Positions 1 to 9,002 of a stretch of DNA of 64,000 nucleotides are shown here, piece after piece. The DNA comes from Paenibacillus xylanexedens. GTDB taxonomy: Bacteria; Bacillota; Bacilli; Paenibacillales; Paenibacillaceae. Position 1 is the stretch's first letter, and each line of letters opens with the position of its first letter. The notes beneath the pieces were generated by a model. The model searched no databases, was not told the origin of the DNA, and saw nothing but the letters and a program-made list of their open reading frames with translations. A program made the translations under genes and the position numbers. The DNA is taken from the NCBI RefSeq assembly GCF_007676705.1, contig NZ_VEBF01000004.1, positions 186,001 to 250,000 on the forward strand. The letters are read 5' to 3'.

Positions 1-2739
1 ATTAGATCCCAACACCTGGCTCCGGGATCTGTCGAAACAGACCATCTGGCACCTTTATCAATTACAGCGGCCCATCTTCAGCCAGGTTTGATCAGTGGTT
101 TGCATCTTCAGGCAGAGTCGACGAGTGCTGTTCACCTGCAGCAAGGAGCGGTACATTCCCGTCATATTCAAGATGGTGAAATTCTTCCTCATCATATCCA
201 TGAACGCAGCATCGGAACGACTCATCTGGAAGAAGAAGCGGTAAGTACGATTATATTGCAGGATGAATCTGTAACACGCTCCAAACTGGCCGGTGGTAGT
301 GTTGATGGCAGCAAATTAGCTACAGGGACAGTATCGGCTACCCACATTGCAGACGAAAGTGTGCAAACCCGCCATATCCAAGAAGGAGCAATTCTTGCTG
401 AGCATATTCAAGAGTACAGCATTGGCTCAATCCATCTGGATGAGAAGTCAGTAAGTGCGGTTCATCTACAAAATGGATCTGTAACGAGTGACAAACTGGC
501 GGACGGCAGTATAAGCGGCAGCAAATTGCTCGAAGGTACGGTATCAGGGATCCATATCGCATCCGAAAGCGTGCAATCCGGGCATATTCAGGAAGGGTCC
601 ATCCATGCTGACCATATTCAGGAGCGGAGCATCGGCACATTCCATTTGGAAGAGGACGCGGTAAGTGCAATTCATCTGCAAAATGGGTCCGTAACAAGTG
701 CCAAATTGGCTGATGGCAGCGTAAATGGAAGTAAGCTGCTCGAAGATGCGGTATCGGGAATTCATATTGCATCCGAAAGTGTGCAGTCCCGCCATATTCA
801 AGAAGGAGCGATCCTTGCTGACCATATTCAGGAGCGGAGCATCGGCACACCTCATCTGGAAGAGGAAGCAGTAAGTGCAATTCATCTGCAAAATGGGTCT
901 GTAACGAGTGCCAAATTGGCTGACGACAGCGTGAATGGAAGCAAGTTGCTTGAAGGTGCGGTATCGGATATCCACATTGCAGAGGATAGTGTGCAATCCC
1001 GTCATATTCAGGAGGGAGCCATTCTTGCTAATCATATTCAAGAGCGCAGCATTGGCACTGCACATCTGGAAGAAGAGTCGGTAAGTGCAATCCATTTGCA
1101 AAATGGGGCTGTAACGAGTGCCAAACTGGCCGACGGTAGCATAAATGGCAGCAAGTTGCTCGAAGGTACGGTATCCGGGATTCATATCGCCGCGGAAAGT
1201 GTGCAATCCGGGCATATTCAGGCAAATGCCATCCATGCTGATCATATTCAGGAGCGGAGCATTGGCACAGTCCATCTGGAAGAGGAATCGGTAAGTGCAG
1301 TCCATCTGCAAAATGGGTCCGTAACGAGTGCCAAACTGGCCGATGGCAGCATAAATGGCAGCAAGCTGCTCGAAGATACCATATCGGGAATTCATCTTGC
1401 ACCGGAAAGTGTGCAAAGCCGGCATATCCAGGAAGGCGCGATCCTTGCTGACCATATTCAGGAGAACAGTATTGGCACGTCTCATCTGGAAGAGGAAGCA
1501 ATAAGTGCGGTTCATCTGCAAAATGAATCTGTAACGAGTACCAAATTGGCCGATGGCAGCGTAAACGGCAGCAAATTGCTTGAAAATGCGGTGTCAGATC
1601 TTCATATCGCAAATGGAAGTGTGCAATCCCGCCATATCCAAGAGAAAGCCATTCATGCGGACCATATTCAAGAGCGCAGCATCGGGATCTCTCACCTGAA
1701 AGCGGAATCGGTAAGTGCGATTCACCTGCACAATGGTTCGATAACGAGCGCGAAACTGGCTGATGGCAGTGTAAACGGCAATAAATTGCTTGAAGGTACG
1801 GTATCGGCAATCCACTTGGCAGACAAAAGTGTCCATTCCGGGCACATTCAGGATGGAACGATCCTTGCTGATCATATTCAGGAACGCAGTATTCGCACAG
1901 TCCATCTGGAAGAGGAATTGGTGAGCGGAATTCACCTGCAGAATGGATCCGTAACGAGCGCCAAACTAGCTGACGGCAGTGTAACTGGCAGCAAACTGGG
2001 TGACCAAAGCATTACCTCCAATCACTTGAATGCGGGAATTGTTGGTCCTGCCCATTTAAGTGTAGAGATTTGGAATGCGATCCGTCAGTTCAGTGGAGAA
2101 ACGCTGGAACAGCTGGCAGCGATCAAAAGACAAGAGGCATTTCCTCAAGCAGAAAGTGAGGCTGTACAGCTATCACAGCAGGCAATCGTTGAGGCATTGC
2201 CGAGTGCCAGTCTGGAGGAACAACAAGAGCTGTTATCCCCAACAAACCAGCATGGAGTACCACTGGCAGCTTCGTACACGACAGAGGAGGCTGTTCAGGA
2301 TCAGCAACCACAGCTTGAACTGTCACAGGAGATCGGTGGAACTACGGAGTTTATGTTAAGTGAACAATCGATTACACAAGAGCATCTGTGTGATGATTCT
2401 GTTGGCAGCAGTCAGCTGAAATTGGGTGCAGTTCAGACCAAACATCTGGCCTTCCAACCTGTTCGTAGTATAAGCAAGCAACCTGTGGTACAACAATTCG
2501 GGATGGAAGCTTTTGTACTGCCAGAGAGTGAAGAATGCACAGAGGTAACCGTTGTTTTTGAAGAATCATTTGCTTCAGAACATTATGTGATTGTGGCCAT
2601 GAGCAATGATCGGGGATTTCAGGTATCCCTTCTCTCGCAGAGTGAGGATGAAGCGGTGCTGGAAGTGTCACGTACAGCAGATTGCAAGCATACGTACGGA
2701 TTGTTGTCATGGATTGCCGCGGGGCCTTCGGAAAGATAA
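1..2739 (+). CDS. Decapeptide-repeat fibre-like surface protein, 5' end outside window
   Basis: The frame is open from base 1, already inside the repeats, so the gene starts upstream; the TTG at 88 is only an internal codon. The protein is built of 10-residue units of the form x-x-[HK]-[LI]-x-x-[GES]-[SA]-[VI]-x, for example SVTSAKLADG and HIQERSIGT-type units. Seven decamers make a 70-residue super-repeat. After about base 2040 the repeats degrade into a Gln/Glu-rich linker, return briefly at 2350-2450, and end in a roughly 75-residue beta-rich domain closing with YGLLSWIAAG, which resembles the C-terminal modules of phage tail fibres and H-type lectin domains. Similar decapeptide repeats occur in tail fibres and surface fibres of Gram-positive bacteria. 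No cleavage or anchor signal is visible in the part seen. It sits beside a glycosyltransferase cluster, so a glycosylated surface or spore fibre is a reasonable inference. Function not established. Confidence 0.8.
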   Translation: MRSQHLAPGSVETDHLAPLSITAAHLQPGLISGLHLQAESTSAVHLQQGAVHSRHIQDGEILPHHIHERSIGTTHLEEEAVSTIILQDESVTRSKLAGGSVDGSKLATGTVSATHIADESVQTRHIQEGAILAEHIQEYSIGSIHLDEKSVSAVHLQNGSVTSDKLADGSISGSKLLEGTVSGIHIASESVQSGHIQEGSIHADHIQERSIGTFHLEEDAVSAIHLQNGSVTSAKLADGSVNGSKLLEDAVSGIHIASESVQSRHIQEGAILADHIQERSIGTPHLEEEAVSAIHLQNGSVTSAKLADDSVNGSKLLEGAVSDIHIAEDSVQSRHIQEGAILANHIQERSIGTAHLEEESVSAIHLQNGAVTSAKLADGSINGSKLLEGTVSGIHIAAESVQSGHIQANAIHADHIQERSIGTVHLEEESVSAVHLQNGSVTSAKLADGSINGSKLLEDTISGIHLAPESVQSRHIQEGAILADHIQENSIGTSHLEEEAISAVHLQNESVTSTKLADGSVNGSKLLENAVSDLHIANGSVQSRHIQEKAIHADHIQERSIGISHLKAESVSAIHLHNGSITSAKLADGSVNGNKLLEGTVSAIHLADKSVHSGHIQDGTILADHIQERSIRTVHLEEELVSGIHLQNGSVTSAKLADGSVTGSKLGDQSITSNHLNAGIVGPAHLSVEIWNAIRQFSGETLEQLAAIKRQEAFPQAESEAVQLSQQAIVEALPSASLEEQQELLSPTNQHGVPLAASYTTEEAVQDQQPQLELSQEIGGTTEFMLSEQSITQEHLCDDSVGSSQLKLGAVQTKHLAFQPVRSISKQPVVQQFGMEAFVLPESEECTEVTVVFEESFASEHYVIVAMSNDRGFQVSLLSQSEDEAVLEVSRTADCKHTYGLLSWIAAGPSER
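271..1950 (+). repeat. Eight tandem 210-bp coding repeats (7 x 30 bp each)
   Basis: The landmark GTAACGAGTG or a close variant recurs at 271, 481, 691, 901, 1111, 1321, 1531, 1741 and 1951, an exact 210-bp period with no indels over 1.7 kb. Each 210-bp unit contains seven 30-bp subunits coding for decapeptides. The units differ at scattered positions, many synonymous or conservative, so the array is old enough to have diverged but is length-conserved. Confidence 0.92.
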
Positions 2740-2768
2740 TGAAGAATTATATAAAATAGACAGAAAGA

Positions 2769-2808
2769 CAAAAGCGGTGCCCAGAGTTGTCCTGGACACC
2801 GCTTTTGG
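2769..2808. terminator. Bidirectional terminator
   Basis: An 11-bp perfect stem, CAAAAGCGGTG at 2769-2779 with CACCGCTTTTG at 2797-2807, with A-rich and T-rich flanks, lies between the convergent ends of the repeat-protein gene and the metalloprotease gene, so it can serve both. Confidence 0.8.
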
Positions 2809-2927
2809 TTGAATTAAGCTTGATCCGTTCGGACGGTGAGGGGTGTCTGAACGTTTCGTTACATTTTAAAATGAGTTGATTATAAGTTCATCTACTTATA
2901 GTAAGAATTACAAGATCAAAGTAAGAT

Positions 2928-4493
2928 TTACAGGCCTACAGCTTGATATGCTTTGGTAATGGCAGTAGCTTCAGCGGAATTTGCTCCATACAGATCTTTG
3001 GCTGCTTGAATGGTTGCTGTCTTGGCAGCGGCAAATTTGGACGTTGGTGTCAGGTAGTTCACCAGTGTACTGTAGAAAATCTGTACAGCTTTATCTCGTC
3101 CAATACCCGTTACAGTCACACCGTTATGCGTCCCGCCTTGAGCTGCAAGGTAGTAAGCTTTATTGATGATACCGCTGTTGATATGAACGCCACCGTTGTC
3201 CTGTGTACCTGTGTAACGATCGCTGTATTTGTCAGGTTGACCATACAACGTAGGGTTGGAGAGGGAACGCAGCGCATCACCTGGAATGTTAGGTGTGTAG
3301 ATATCATCCCCGAGCAACCAGTTTTTGCTCTGGATGGTATTGCCCATAATATCGGCAAAGGCTTCGTTGAGTGCACCTGGTTCATTGCGATATTCCAGAT
3401 TGGCTGTGTATTCAATAACACCGTGCGTCAATTCGTGACCCACAACATCGAGGTCACCAGACAGGGATCGGAACGTTGTTCCGTCTCCATCACCAAAGAC
3501 AATCTGTACCCCGTTCCAGAAGGCGTTATTGTAATTGGAGCCGTAGTGCACGGTAGATCTGATCAGCAATCCGTTACCATTAATCCCATTACGGTTGAAT
3601 TTGTTTTTGTAGAAATCATACGTGGCAGCAGCATAAGCGTGAGCATCTACACCCGCGCGATCGGTCCATACATTATCTGAATCCGTAAGCAAGGAACCTG
3701 GTAGCGAGGAGCTATTATTCGCCGTGTACGTTTGGATGCCATTGCCGCGAGTGGCATCTTTCAGTTGGAAGGTGCTTCCGGATTGGGTGGTCGTCAGGGT
3801 TTTGGTATCCCCAAGCACCCCTGTGCCTGTTCCGGTAGCGAAGTTAATGAGGTCAAACTGGGATACGATACTGCCATCCACTGCATTTATGAAATACTTG
3901 GTCCGCAGAGGGGCAGGTTCAAGCACGTTAACTTCCGTAATATAAACCAGATAAGTCTGGCCATCTTCTTCATGATGATAGATGTTCAATTCAGCTTGAG
4001 GAGTTATTTCCGCTGCACCAAGCTCTCCAATGCGGGAGGTTGCTTCTTCGGTTGCAATCCGGATTGCGTCTTCTCCGCTGATCTCGGCTACACCATCATT
4101 CGGAATGGCCTGTTCTTCAATCGGTGGAAGATCACCAAGTGCGGAACTTACGGCCCCGGTTTTGTCCAGGTGGATCGTCTGTTCAGCACCATAGACCGGG
4201 ATACCTTTAATATACTGTTTCAGGCGAAAGTGTCTTACGCCAGATGTATCTGTGTTTCTTTTGACAATTTTGAGCTGGGATCTCACATCGGAATTCAGGA
4301 ATTGTTCCTGTTGTCCAAGGTAATTGAAGATGGTGTCATCTGTTCCGCTGGTCAATGGGATACCCTCCTCAGAGGCATAAGGGGCCTGAAGTGGAATGGA
4401 TTGATCAGACAATGGAGCTGCAGTAGCAGAAGATACGGAAGCGAGCAAAAGAGCTCCTCCAAGAATTGTTGGCATAACTTTGGCAAATTTCAT
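2928..4493 (-). CDS. Secreted neutral metalloprotease, thermolysin family M4 (bacillolysin-like)
   Basis: A 521-residue preproprotein of the M4 family, zinc endopeptidases secreted to degrade extracellular protein. The N-terminus MKFAKVMP is followed by a hydrophobic stretch and an ATAA signal-cleavage site near residue 25. An FTP/PepSY-type propeptide runs to about residue 215. The mature domain holds the zinc site HELTH (H353, E354, H357), the third ligand in GALNEAFAD (E377), and the C-terminal helical half with HINSGIINKAYY. The start was chosen at the ATG preceded by GGGAGAG six bases upstream; a longer frame to 4568 lacks this. The length is normal for the family. It is the only minus-strand gene in the glycan region and is likely transcribed alone. 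Confidence 0.95.
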   Translation of the reverse strand: MKFAKVMPTILGGALLLASVSSATAAPLSDQSIPLQAPYASEEGIPLTSGTDDTIFNYLGQQEQFLNSDVRSQLKIVKRNTDTSGVRHFRLKQYIKGIPVYGAEQTIHLDKTGAVSSALGDLPPIEEQAIPNDGVAEISGEDAIRIATEEATSRIGELGAAEITPQAELNIYHHEEDGQTYLVYITEVNVLEPAPLRTKYFINAVDGSIVSQFDLINFATGTGTGVLGDTKTLTTTQSGSTFQLKDATRGNGIQTYTANNSSSLPGSLLTDSDNVWTDRAGVDAHAYAAATYDFYKNKFNRNGINGNGLLIRSTVHYGSNYNNAFWNGVQIVFGDGDGTTFRSLSGDLDVVGHELTHGVIEYTANLEYRNEPGALNEAFADIMGNTIQSKNWLLGDDIYTPNIPGDALRSLSNPTLYGQPDKYSDRYTGTQDNGGVHINSGIINKAYYLAAQGGTHNGVTVTGIGRDKAVQIFYSTLVNYLTPTSKFAAAKTATIQAAKDLYGANSAEATAITKAYQAVGL

Positions 4494-5250
4494 CGTAAAC
4501 TCTCCCATTCTTAAACTTATTTTTTTTGGAAAAATATCATGCCAATCTCGGTGGGATTCCGTCTGCAACTTGGTCAGCGCGGAGCGTGGGGCTGAACCTG
4601 AAGCGTGGAATAGACAAGAAACGATGGGAACAAAATCGGCTTGGCCTTGACCAGGGAAGTGTTAAACACAACCCAAAGGAGTACCGTTTATTCAGTTCTG
4701 CCCGGAGGCTTAATCGTCCATTGTGTTCCTCTTTCAGAAGCCGGGGGTTGTCCAATTGCGCAGGTAGAAGTGTGTTTACGAAAAACTGGGTTGTTCATTC
4801 CGGGTTTACGTAAGTGACAATGACGGTGTGTTCTGAACAGCATCACCCCTCTCAAGATCAGAATGCATTCACCTAAACATGCTCTGCGAGTACCATCATC
4901 GATAACTAACCTAAGGTCAATAAATAACAATAAGAAGAGGATTGGGGAACCTGTGTTCCGCATAAGGTTATTTTTGTAAATAAATGGCTTGGAACGTATA
5001 TTATCACAGTGTAAAACTTTGGAAAAGATGCAAATTTGGTTTTTTTCTAAAATTGTGTCTGAAGTAGGGGAGAGGTAGCGTTTTTCATATATTTTGACGT
5101 ATTTTGTCTGAAAGGAAGGCTTGTACCCGCGTATTCACAGAGAGAACCTGCTTGGTGCAAGGACATACGCCGTTTCCACTGCTCCACGAATACATAGAAT
5201 AACGTGTACTCCCTTGGCATGCCGATGATTGAATGCGGGAGGTGAAAGTG
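4494..5250. other. Intergenic region without convincing gene
   Basis: About 750 bases lie between the divergent protease and glycosyltransferase genes. Open frames of 91 and 95 codons exist on opposite strands, but neither has a Shine-Dalgarno site nor recognisable protein composition. The segment from about 4910 to 5100 is AT-rich and contains a possible promoter (4974-5002) and a CATAGAATA (5193-5201) that matches a sigma-K -10 element without a well-placed -35. Confidence 0.6.
4974..5002 (+). promoter_or_regulatory. Possible vegetative promoter for the first glycan operon
   Basis: TTGTAA at 4974-4979 and TATATT at 4997-5002 are separated by 17 bases. It points toward the glycosyltransferase gene at 5251 and would give a leader of about 240 nt. 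Based on motif match only. Confidence 0.3.
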
Positions 5251-6219
5251 TTGCGCAAAACCCGTACCACAGCACGTTATGCAACCCAATCGAAAATGAC
5301 ACGCAGAAAAGCAGTGCTGAAGAAAAGAAGATGGAAGTCTGCACACAAAAAGGGTACAAAGGCCTATACGTTCCTTATTCCATCCATACAACAGATGCCA
5401 GAGGAAAAGGATGGGGCCGAGAATGGAACCGAAAATGGGGCTGAACATGGCATGGGATATCCTTCTCCACATGGGGAAGATGCTCAGCGGCCGATGCTCT
5501 CGGTCATTATCCCTGCCATGAATGAGGAGAAAACGATTGGTGCTGTTGTTCGGGAAGCGCTGCGTATATGTCGTGATGCTGAAGTACTTGTTATTGTGAA
5601 TGGTTCAACAGATGGCACGGCTAACGCAGCCCAACGGGCAGGAGCACGCGTGCTCACTTATGCTGAAGCACTGGGGCATGATGGAGGGCGAAAAGTAGGC
5701 GCAGCCGCGGCCCGCGGTCAGATATTGCTGTTCACCGATGCAGATATCGCTATTCCTGCCGAGCACCTTGCACCTTATGTGCAGGCTGTGCTGAAGGGGA
5801 CAGATGTAGCGCTTAACGACTACCATGGTCCGATCAATCGCAGTCCCGTTCATCCAGTAGTGGAGGCCAAACATATGCTAAACAGCATACTTGCACGATC
5901 CGATCTCCGGGGAGCCTCGATGACAGCTATCCCGCATGCATTAAGCCGCCATGGACTTGAGGTCATGGGGATATCCTCGCTGGAAGTTCCGCCACTCGCT
6001 CAAGCGAAGGCAGTGATTGGCGGACTCCGGGTGCGCGCTGTTCATCACGTACCTGTGGGCAGAATGAATGCAATTCGCAGTAAGAAACGAACCGGACCTG
6101 ATCCGCTAAGTCAAGTGGTACTGAATGATCATCTGGCAGCGATCAAGTGGATTACGGATACGCTCGGTCCCCGCGGAGGCTATTCCGATCTGCATCGTGT
6201 TCGCAGCCTGGCGAGGTAA
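5251..6219 (+). CDS. Glycosyltransferase family 2 with basic N-terminal segment
   Basis: Residues 1-38 are strongly basic (for example TRRKAVLKKRRWKSAHKK), followed by an acidic/Gly linker and then a GT-A domain from about residue 83: LSVIIPAMNEEKTIG, VLVIVNGSTDGT, and the metal-binding FTDADI. The C-terminal half (SMTAIPHALSRHGLEV) is shared with the next gene, so the two are paralogues of one subfamily. GT-A enzymes of this kind move a sugar from a nucleotide sugar in the cytoplasm; donor and acceptor are unknown. The start is taken as TTG at 5251, six bases after GGGAGGTG; the upstream ATG at 5233 overlaps that site. It leads a tight gene group to 8874 and has no membrane segment. Confidence 0.82.
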   Translation: MRKTRTTARYATQSKMTRRKAVLKKRRWKSAHKKGTKAYTFLIPSIQQMPEEKDGAENGTENGAEHGMGYPSPHGEDAQRPMLSVIIPAMNEEKTIGAVVREALRICRDAEVLVIVNGSTDGTANAAQRAGARVLTYAEALGHDGGRKVGAAAARGQILLFTDADIAIPAEHLAPYVQAVLKGTDVALNDYHGPINRSPVHPVVEAKHMLNSILARSDLRGASMTAIPHALSRHGLEVMGISSLEVPPLAQAKAVIGGLRVRAVHHVPVGRMNAIRSKKRTGPDPLSQVVLNDHLAAIKWITDTLGPRGGYSDLHRVRSLAR

Positions 6220-6260
6220 GCATGCTGCATCGGATGATGCAGCATGCTGGAGGTGAGGAA

Positions 6261-7376
6261 ATGAAGGGGCGTTCAGGGATTGTCCACCGCAGGCGGACAA
6301 CGAATAGACGAAAGACAGCAGGAAGCACACGTATCCACAAGCGTCATATGAACAAGAAGCAATCCGTCATCTCCAAAACGAGAAGAAGCCGATCGAAAGC
6401 TGACCTGGTAGATCTGCGCTTGATGTGGAAAGCTGGGCAACGTGCAGGAAGCCAGGCGAAGGCTGACAATACAGCGTCAGAAGAACACGCCCGTCTCGCG
6501 TGGAATACACATGCGGCGAACGTTGCGGAGCTAAACAACTTTGAGGTAGCCATGAATGCAGGCAAGGCATTTATGCAGGGATATGCCCATAACTCAGGAC
6601 ATTCATTTCAGATCGTACCGCTGCCCCTTCGTCATTCGGCTGCTGCCGTTGTCTGTGCCTGCAATGAGGAACGTACGTTGGGGCAGGTGTTGTCGCAACT
6701 AAAGCGTTTGCCTCTGACAGACATCATTGTTGTACTGAATGGAACGACCGATGACAGTTTGAAGCAGGTGCTGAGGCAGCCGGGGATTACGCTCGTATAT
6801 GAACCGGATCGGGCAGGACATGATGTAGGCCGGGCACTTGGAGCAAAGATGACGGATGCGGAGACGGTTCTCTTTGTGGATGGGGATATGGTCGTATCGG
6901 CGGAACAGCTTGCACCATTTCTGTTCGCAGTGGATCGGGGACAGGATGTGGCGTTGAATAATCTGACGTCCTTGCTTCCTCCGTTTGCCGGGCAGGATGA
7001 GGTGAGCCGGATAAAGGCATATCTGAACCGCACATTAGGCAGGGCAGATCTCGGTTCTAATTCCATGACAGCCGTGCCCCACGCATTGTCTCGTCGTATG
7101 ATCCAGACCGTGAAGCCAGCATCACTGGCCGTTCCACCCAAGGCGCAAAGTCTCGCCATTCAGCATGGGATGAGCGTATCGGCACCAAGTCAAGTGGATG
7201 TTATTCGTTCCAATCGGTTGCGTCCCGGTAACACGGGGAATGGGAATGATGTCGCCAGATTGATCCTCGGAGATCATCTGGAGGCGCTGGCTACCTGGCT
7301 GGACACGGGTTGGAATACAGCTCAGGCACGTACGCCCTCCCGTGTAGAAGTAGCTTACAGGAGGAACGCCAGATGA
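6261..7376 (+). CDS. Glycosyltransferase family 2 with long basic N-terminal extension
   Basis: A 371-residue protein. Residues 1-46 are Lys/Arg-rich (RRRTTNRRKTAG, KTRRSRSK). Residues 55-110 form a helix with spaced glycines (WKAGQRAGSQ, NAGKAFMQGYAHNSG). The GT-A domain begins near 127 with VVCACNEERTLG, IIVVLNGTTDD and FVDGDMVV. From SMTAVPHALSRRM onward it matches the product of the previous gene. The start is the ATG at 6261, placed by TGGAGGTGAGG just upstream; a longer frame to 6147 overlaps the previous gene. The stop overlaps the ATG of the next gene as ATGA, implying translational coupling. Donor and acceptor are unknown. Confidence 0.8.
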   Translation: MKGRSGIVHRRRTTNRRKTAGSTRIHKRHMNKKQSVISKTRRSRSKADLVDLRLMWKAGQRAGSQAKADNTASEEHARLAWNTHAANVAELNNFEVAMNAGKAFMQGYAHNSGHSFQIVPLPLRHSAAAVVCACNEERTLGQVLSQLKRLPLTDIIVVLNGTTDDSLKQVLRQPGITLVYEPDRAGHDVGRALGAKMTDAETVLFVDGDMVVSAEQLAPFLFAVDRGQDVALNNLTSLLPPFAGQDEVSRIKAYLNRTLGRADLGSNSMTAVPHALSRRMIQTVKPASLAVPPKAQSLAIQHGMSVSAPSQVDVIRSNRLRPGNTGNGNDVARLILGDHLEALATWLDTGWNTAQARTPSRVEVAYRRNAR

Positions 7377-8146
7377 GACTGACGAGCATAATTATTCCAA
7401 CATACAACGGACTGGATCTGATCAGGCCTTGCATTGATGCCATAAGACAATACTCGGGTGAGCCTGCGTCATACGAAATTATCGTTGTGGATAATGGTTC
7501 GACGGATGGAACGGCTGAATATTGCGCGTTGGAGCGAATTCGGTTTGTCAGGTTCCCGGATAATCGGGGATTTCCGGCAGCGTGTAACGCTGGAATTCGT
7601 GCAGCCTGCGGGGATGAGCTGTTACTTCTAAACAATGATGTCACGGTCACGCCCCGTTGGCTGGAGAACCTGCGAACCGCTCTGTACAGTGATGCGAGTA
7701 TTGGGATTACGGGTCCTGTCACCAATTATGCCAGCGGCGTCCAGCAGATTGAACTGGCGTTTCGGAACATGGAACATTTCCAGGAGCTGGCCGCTTCCAA
7801 CAATGTAGCGGATGCTTCAAGGTGGAGGGAAGTGCGCCGGATTGTCGGTCTGTGTATGCTGATAAAACGGAGTGTAGTGGAATCGGTCGGACTGCTTGAC
7901 GAGGCGTACTCACCGGGACACTATGAGGATGACGATTATTGTTATAGAGCAAGATTACAGGGATATCGCTTGTTGGTATGCGGGGATGTTCTCGTGCATC
8001 ATCAGGGAAGTGCAAGCTTTCAGAAGACAGATAAGTTGGCGTGGAAACAGCTGCTTGAGCGTAATCGTTCGATTTTTATGAGCAAATGGCATGTCGATCC
8101 GCTTGAATATATGGACACATCCGATGAAGGAGGGAACGTGGAATGA
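7373..8146 (+). CDS. Glycosyltransferase family 2 (rhamnosyltransferase-like)
   Basis: A 257-residue GT-A enzyme starting directly with LTSIIIPTYNGLDLI, then IIVVDNGSTDGT, LLLNNDVTVTPRWL (the metal-binding region) and YEDDDYCYRARLQGYRL, motifs of the WcaA/RfbN group that commonly use dTDP- or UDP-sugars. The ATG at 7373 follows AGGAGG and overlaps the previous stop (ATGA); its own stop overlaps the next ATG (ATGA). It is close to the GT2 core of the protein at 10501 (PTYN, VDNASKDGTAE, LNNDTLVTPGWLDN). Unlike its neighbours it has no basic extension. Confidence 0.85.
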   Translation: MRLTSIIIPTYNGLDLIRPCIDAIRQYSGEPASYEIIVVDNGSTDGTAEYCALERIRFVRFPDNRGFPAACNAGIRAACGDELLLLNNDVTVTPRWLENLRTALYSDASIGITGPVTNYASGVQQIELAFRNMEHFQELAASNNVADASRWREVRRIVGLCMLIKRSVVESVGLLDEAYSPGHYEDDDYCYRARLQGYRLLVCGDVLVHHQGSASFQKTDKLAWKQLLERNRSIFMSKWHVDPLEYMDTSDEGGNVE

Positions 8147-8874
8147 AAGGTGTAATTCTTGCCGGCGGAACAGGAACTAGACTGTATCCTCTGACCCGGC
8201 TTATTAACAAACATCTGCTTCCAGTCGGTAAACATCCGATGATTATGTATGGTATCGACAGGCTCCGCCAGGCAGGCATTGATGAACTATTGATTGTAAT
8301 CAACAAACATTCCGCCGGGCTGTACACAGAGTATCTTGGTGGCGGAGCGGATCATGGGGTCAAGCTGACGTATCGCATTCAGGAAAAGGCGGGCGGGATT
8401 GCGGAAGCATTGGATCTGGCGACCACTTTTATCCTTCCTGGAGAAAAATTCGTTGTGCTTCTGGGGGATAATCTTTTCAGCGACGATCTGAAACCTTATG
8501 TGGACCGTTACATGCAGCAACCTGCCGGTACAGCAAGGGTTCTGCTCAAAGAGGTGGATGATGCGCGTCGTTATGGGGTCCCAGTCTTTGATCCACAGCA
8601 TCCGAAGCGTATCTCGTACATTGAGGAGAAGCCAAGCCAGCCGAAAACCTCTTATTGTGTTACGGGCATATATATGTATGACGATCATGTATTTAACCTC
8701 ATTCGCAACATCGCGCCGTCAGCGCGCGGAGAGCTTGAAATTACGGATGTGAACAATCACTACGCATCTGCTGGTGGACTGGAATACGATATTTTGCAGA
8801 AATACTGGAGTGATGCGGGTACATTTGATTCGCTCCAGGAAGCAGCTGTCCGCATGAAAGGACAATTGCCCTAA
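8143..8874 (+). CDS. RmlA-like sugar-1-phosphate nucleotidyltransferase
   Basis: The 243-residue protein begins GVILAGGTGTRLYPLT, the nucleotide-binding signature of glucose-1-phosphate thymidylyltransferases, and continues with LLGDNLFSDD and ISYIEEKP, which belong to the active site of that family. RmlA proteins are about 290 residues; this one lacks part of the C-terminal region, like the short forms SpsI and GraD in spore-coat and antibiotic clusters. It would make an activated (probably dTDP-) hexose for the adjacent transferases. It is coupled to the upstream GT2 gene by an ATGA overlap and is followed by a strong terminator. RmlB, C and D are not adjacent. Confidence 0.88.
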   Translation: MKGVILAGGTGTRLYPLTRLINKHLLPVGKHPMIMYGIDRLRQAGIDELLIVINKHSAGLYTEYLGGGADHGVKLTYRIQEKAGGIAEALDLATTFILPGEKFVVLLGDNLFSDDLKPYVDRYMQQPAGTARVLLKEVDDARRYGVPVFDPQHPKRISYIEEKPSQPKTSYCVTGIYMYDDHVFNLIRNIAPSARGELEITDVNNHYASAGGLEYDILQKYWSDAGTFDSLQEAAVRMKGQLP

Positions 8875-8929
8875 CATTAATGCGCCTGATGCTGCCGCTG
8901 TGCGGTGCCCCATGGGAGCAGAACACCCT

Positions 8930-8963
8930 GCGCCGGAGCTGAAAGGATGCTCCGGCGCTTTGC
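8930..8963 (+). terminator. Rho-independent terminator after the RmlA-like gene
   Basis: A perfect 10-bp stem, GCGCCGGAGC at 8930-8939 with GCTCCGGCGC at 8949-8958, is followed by only three T residues. The stem is very stable but the U tract is short. Confidence 0.65.
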
Positions 8964-9002
8964 GCAGCGACAATCCACGTGCATGCCAAAGGAGGGAATG
9001 GC

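Noticed and set aside
338..1935. Several long minus-strand open frames (for example 544-1521 and 1028-1810)
   Set aside because: They are shadows of the 210-bp coding repeats, which keep the opposite frames open; they have no ribosome sites and no normal composition.
271..1950. Tandem repeats as a CRISPR array
   Set aside because: The period is 210 bp, the units are contiguous without spacers, and they are in an open reading frame.
4688..4963. 91-codon minus-strand frame between the protease and glycosyltransferase genes
   Set aside because: No ribosome site, and composition not protein-like; overlaps an equally open frame on the other strand.
5193..5201. CATAGAATA as a sigma-K -10 element
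   Set aside because: The nearest AC is only 13 bases upstream, so the -35 part is misplaced.
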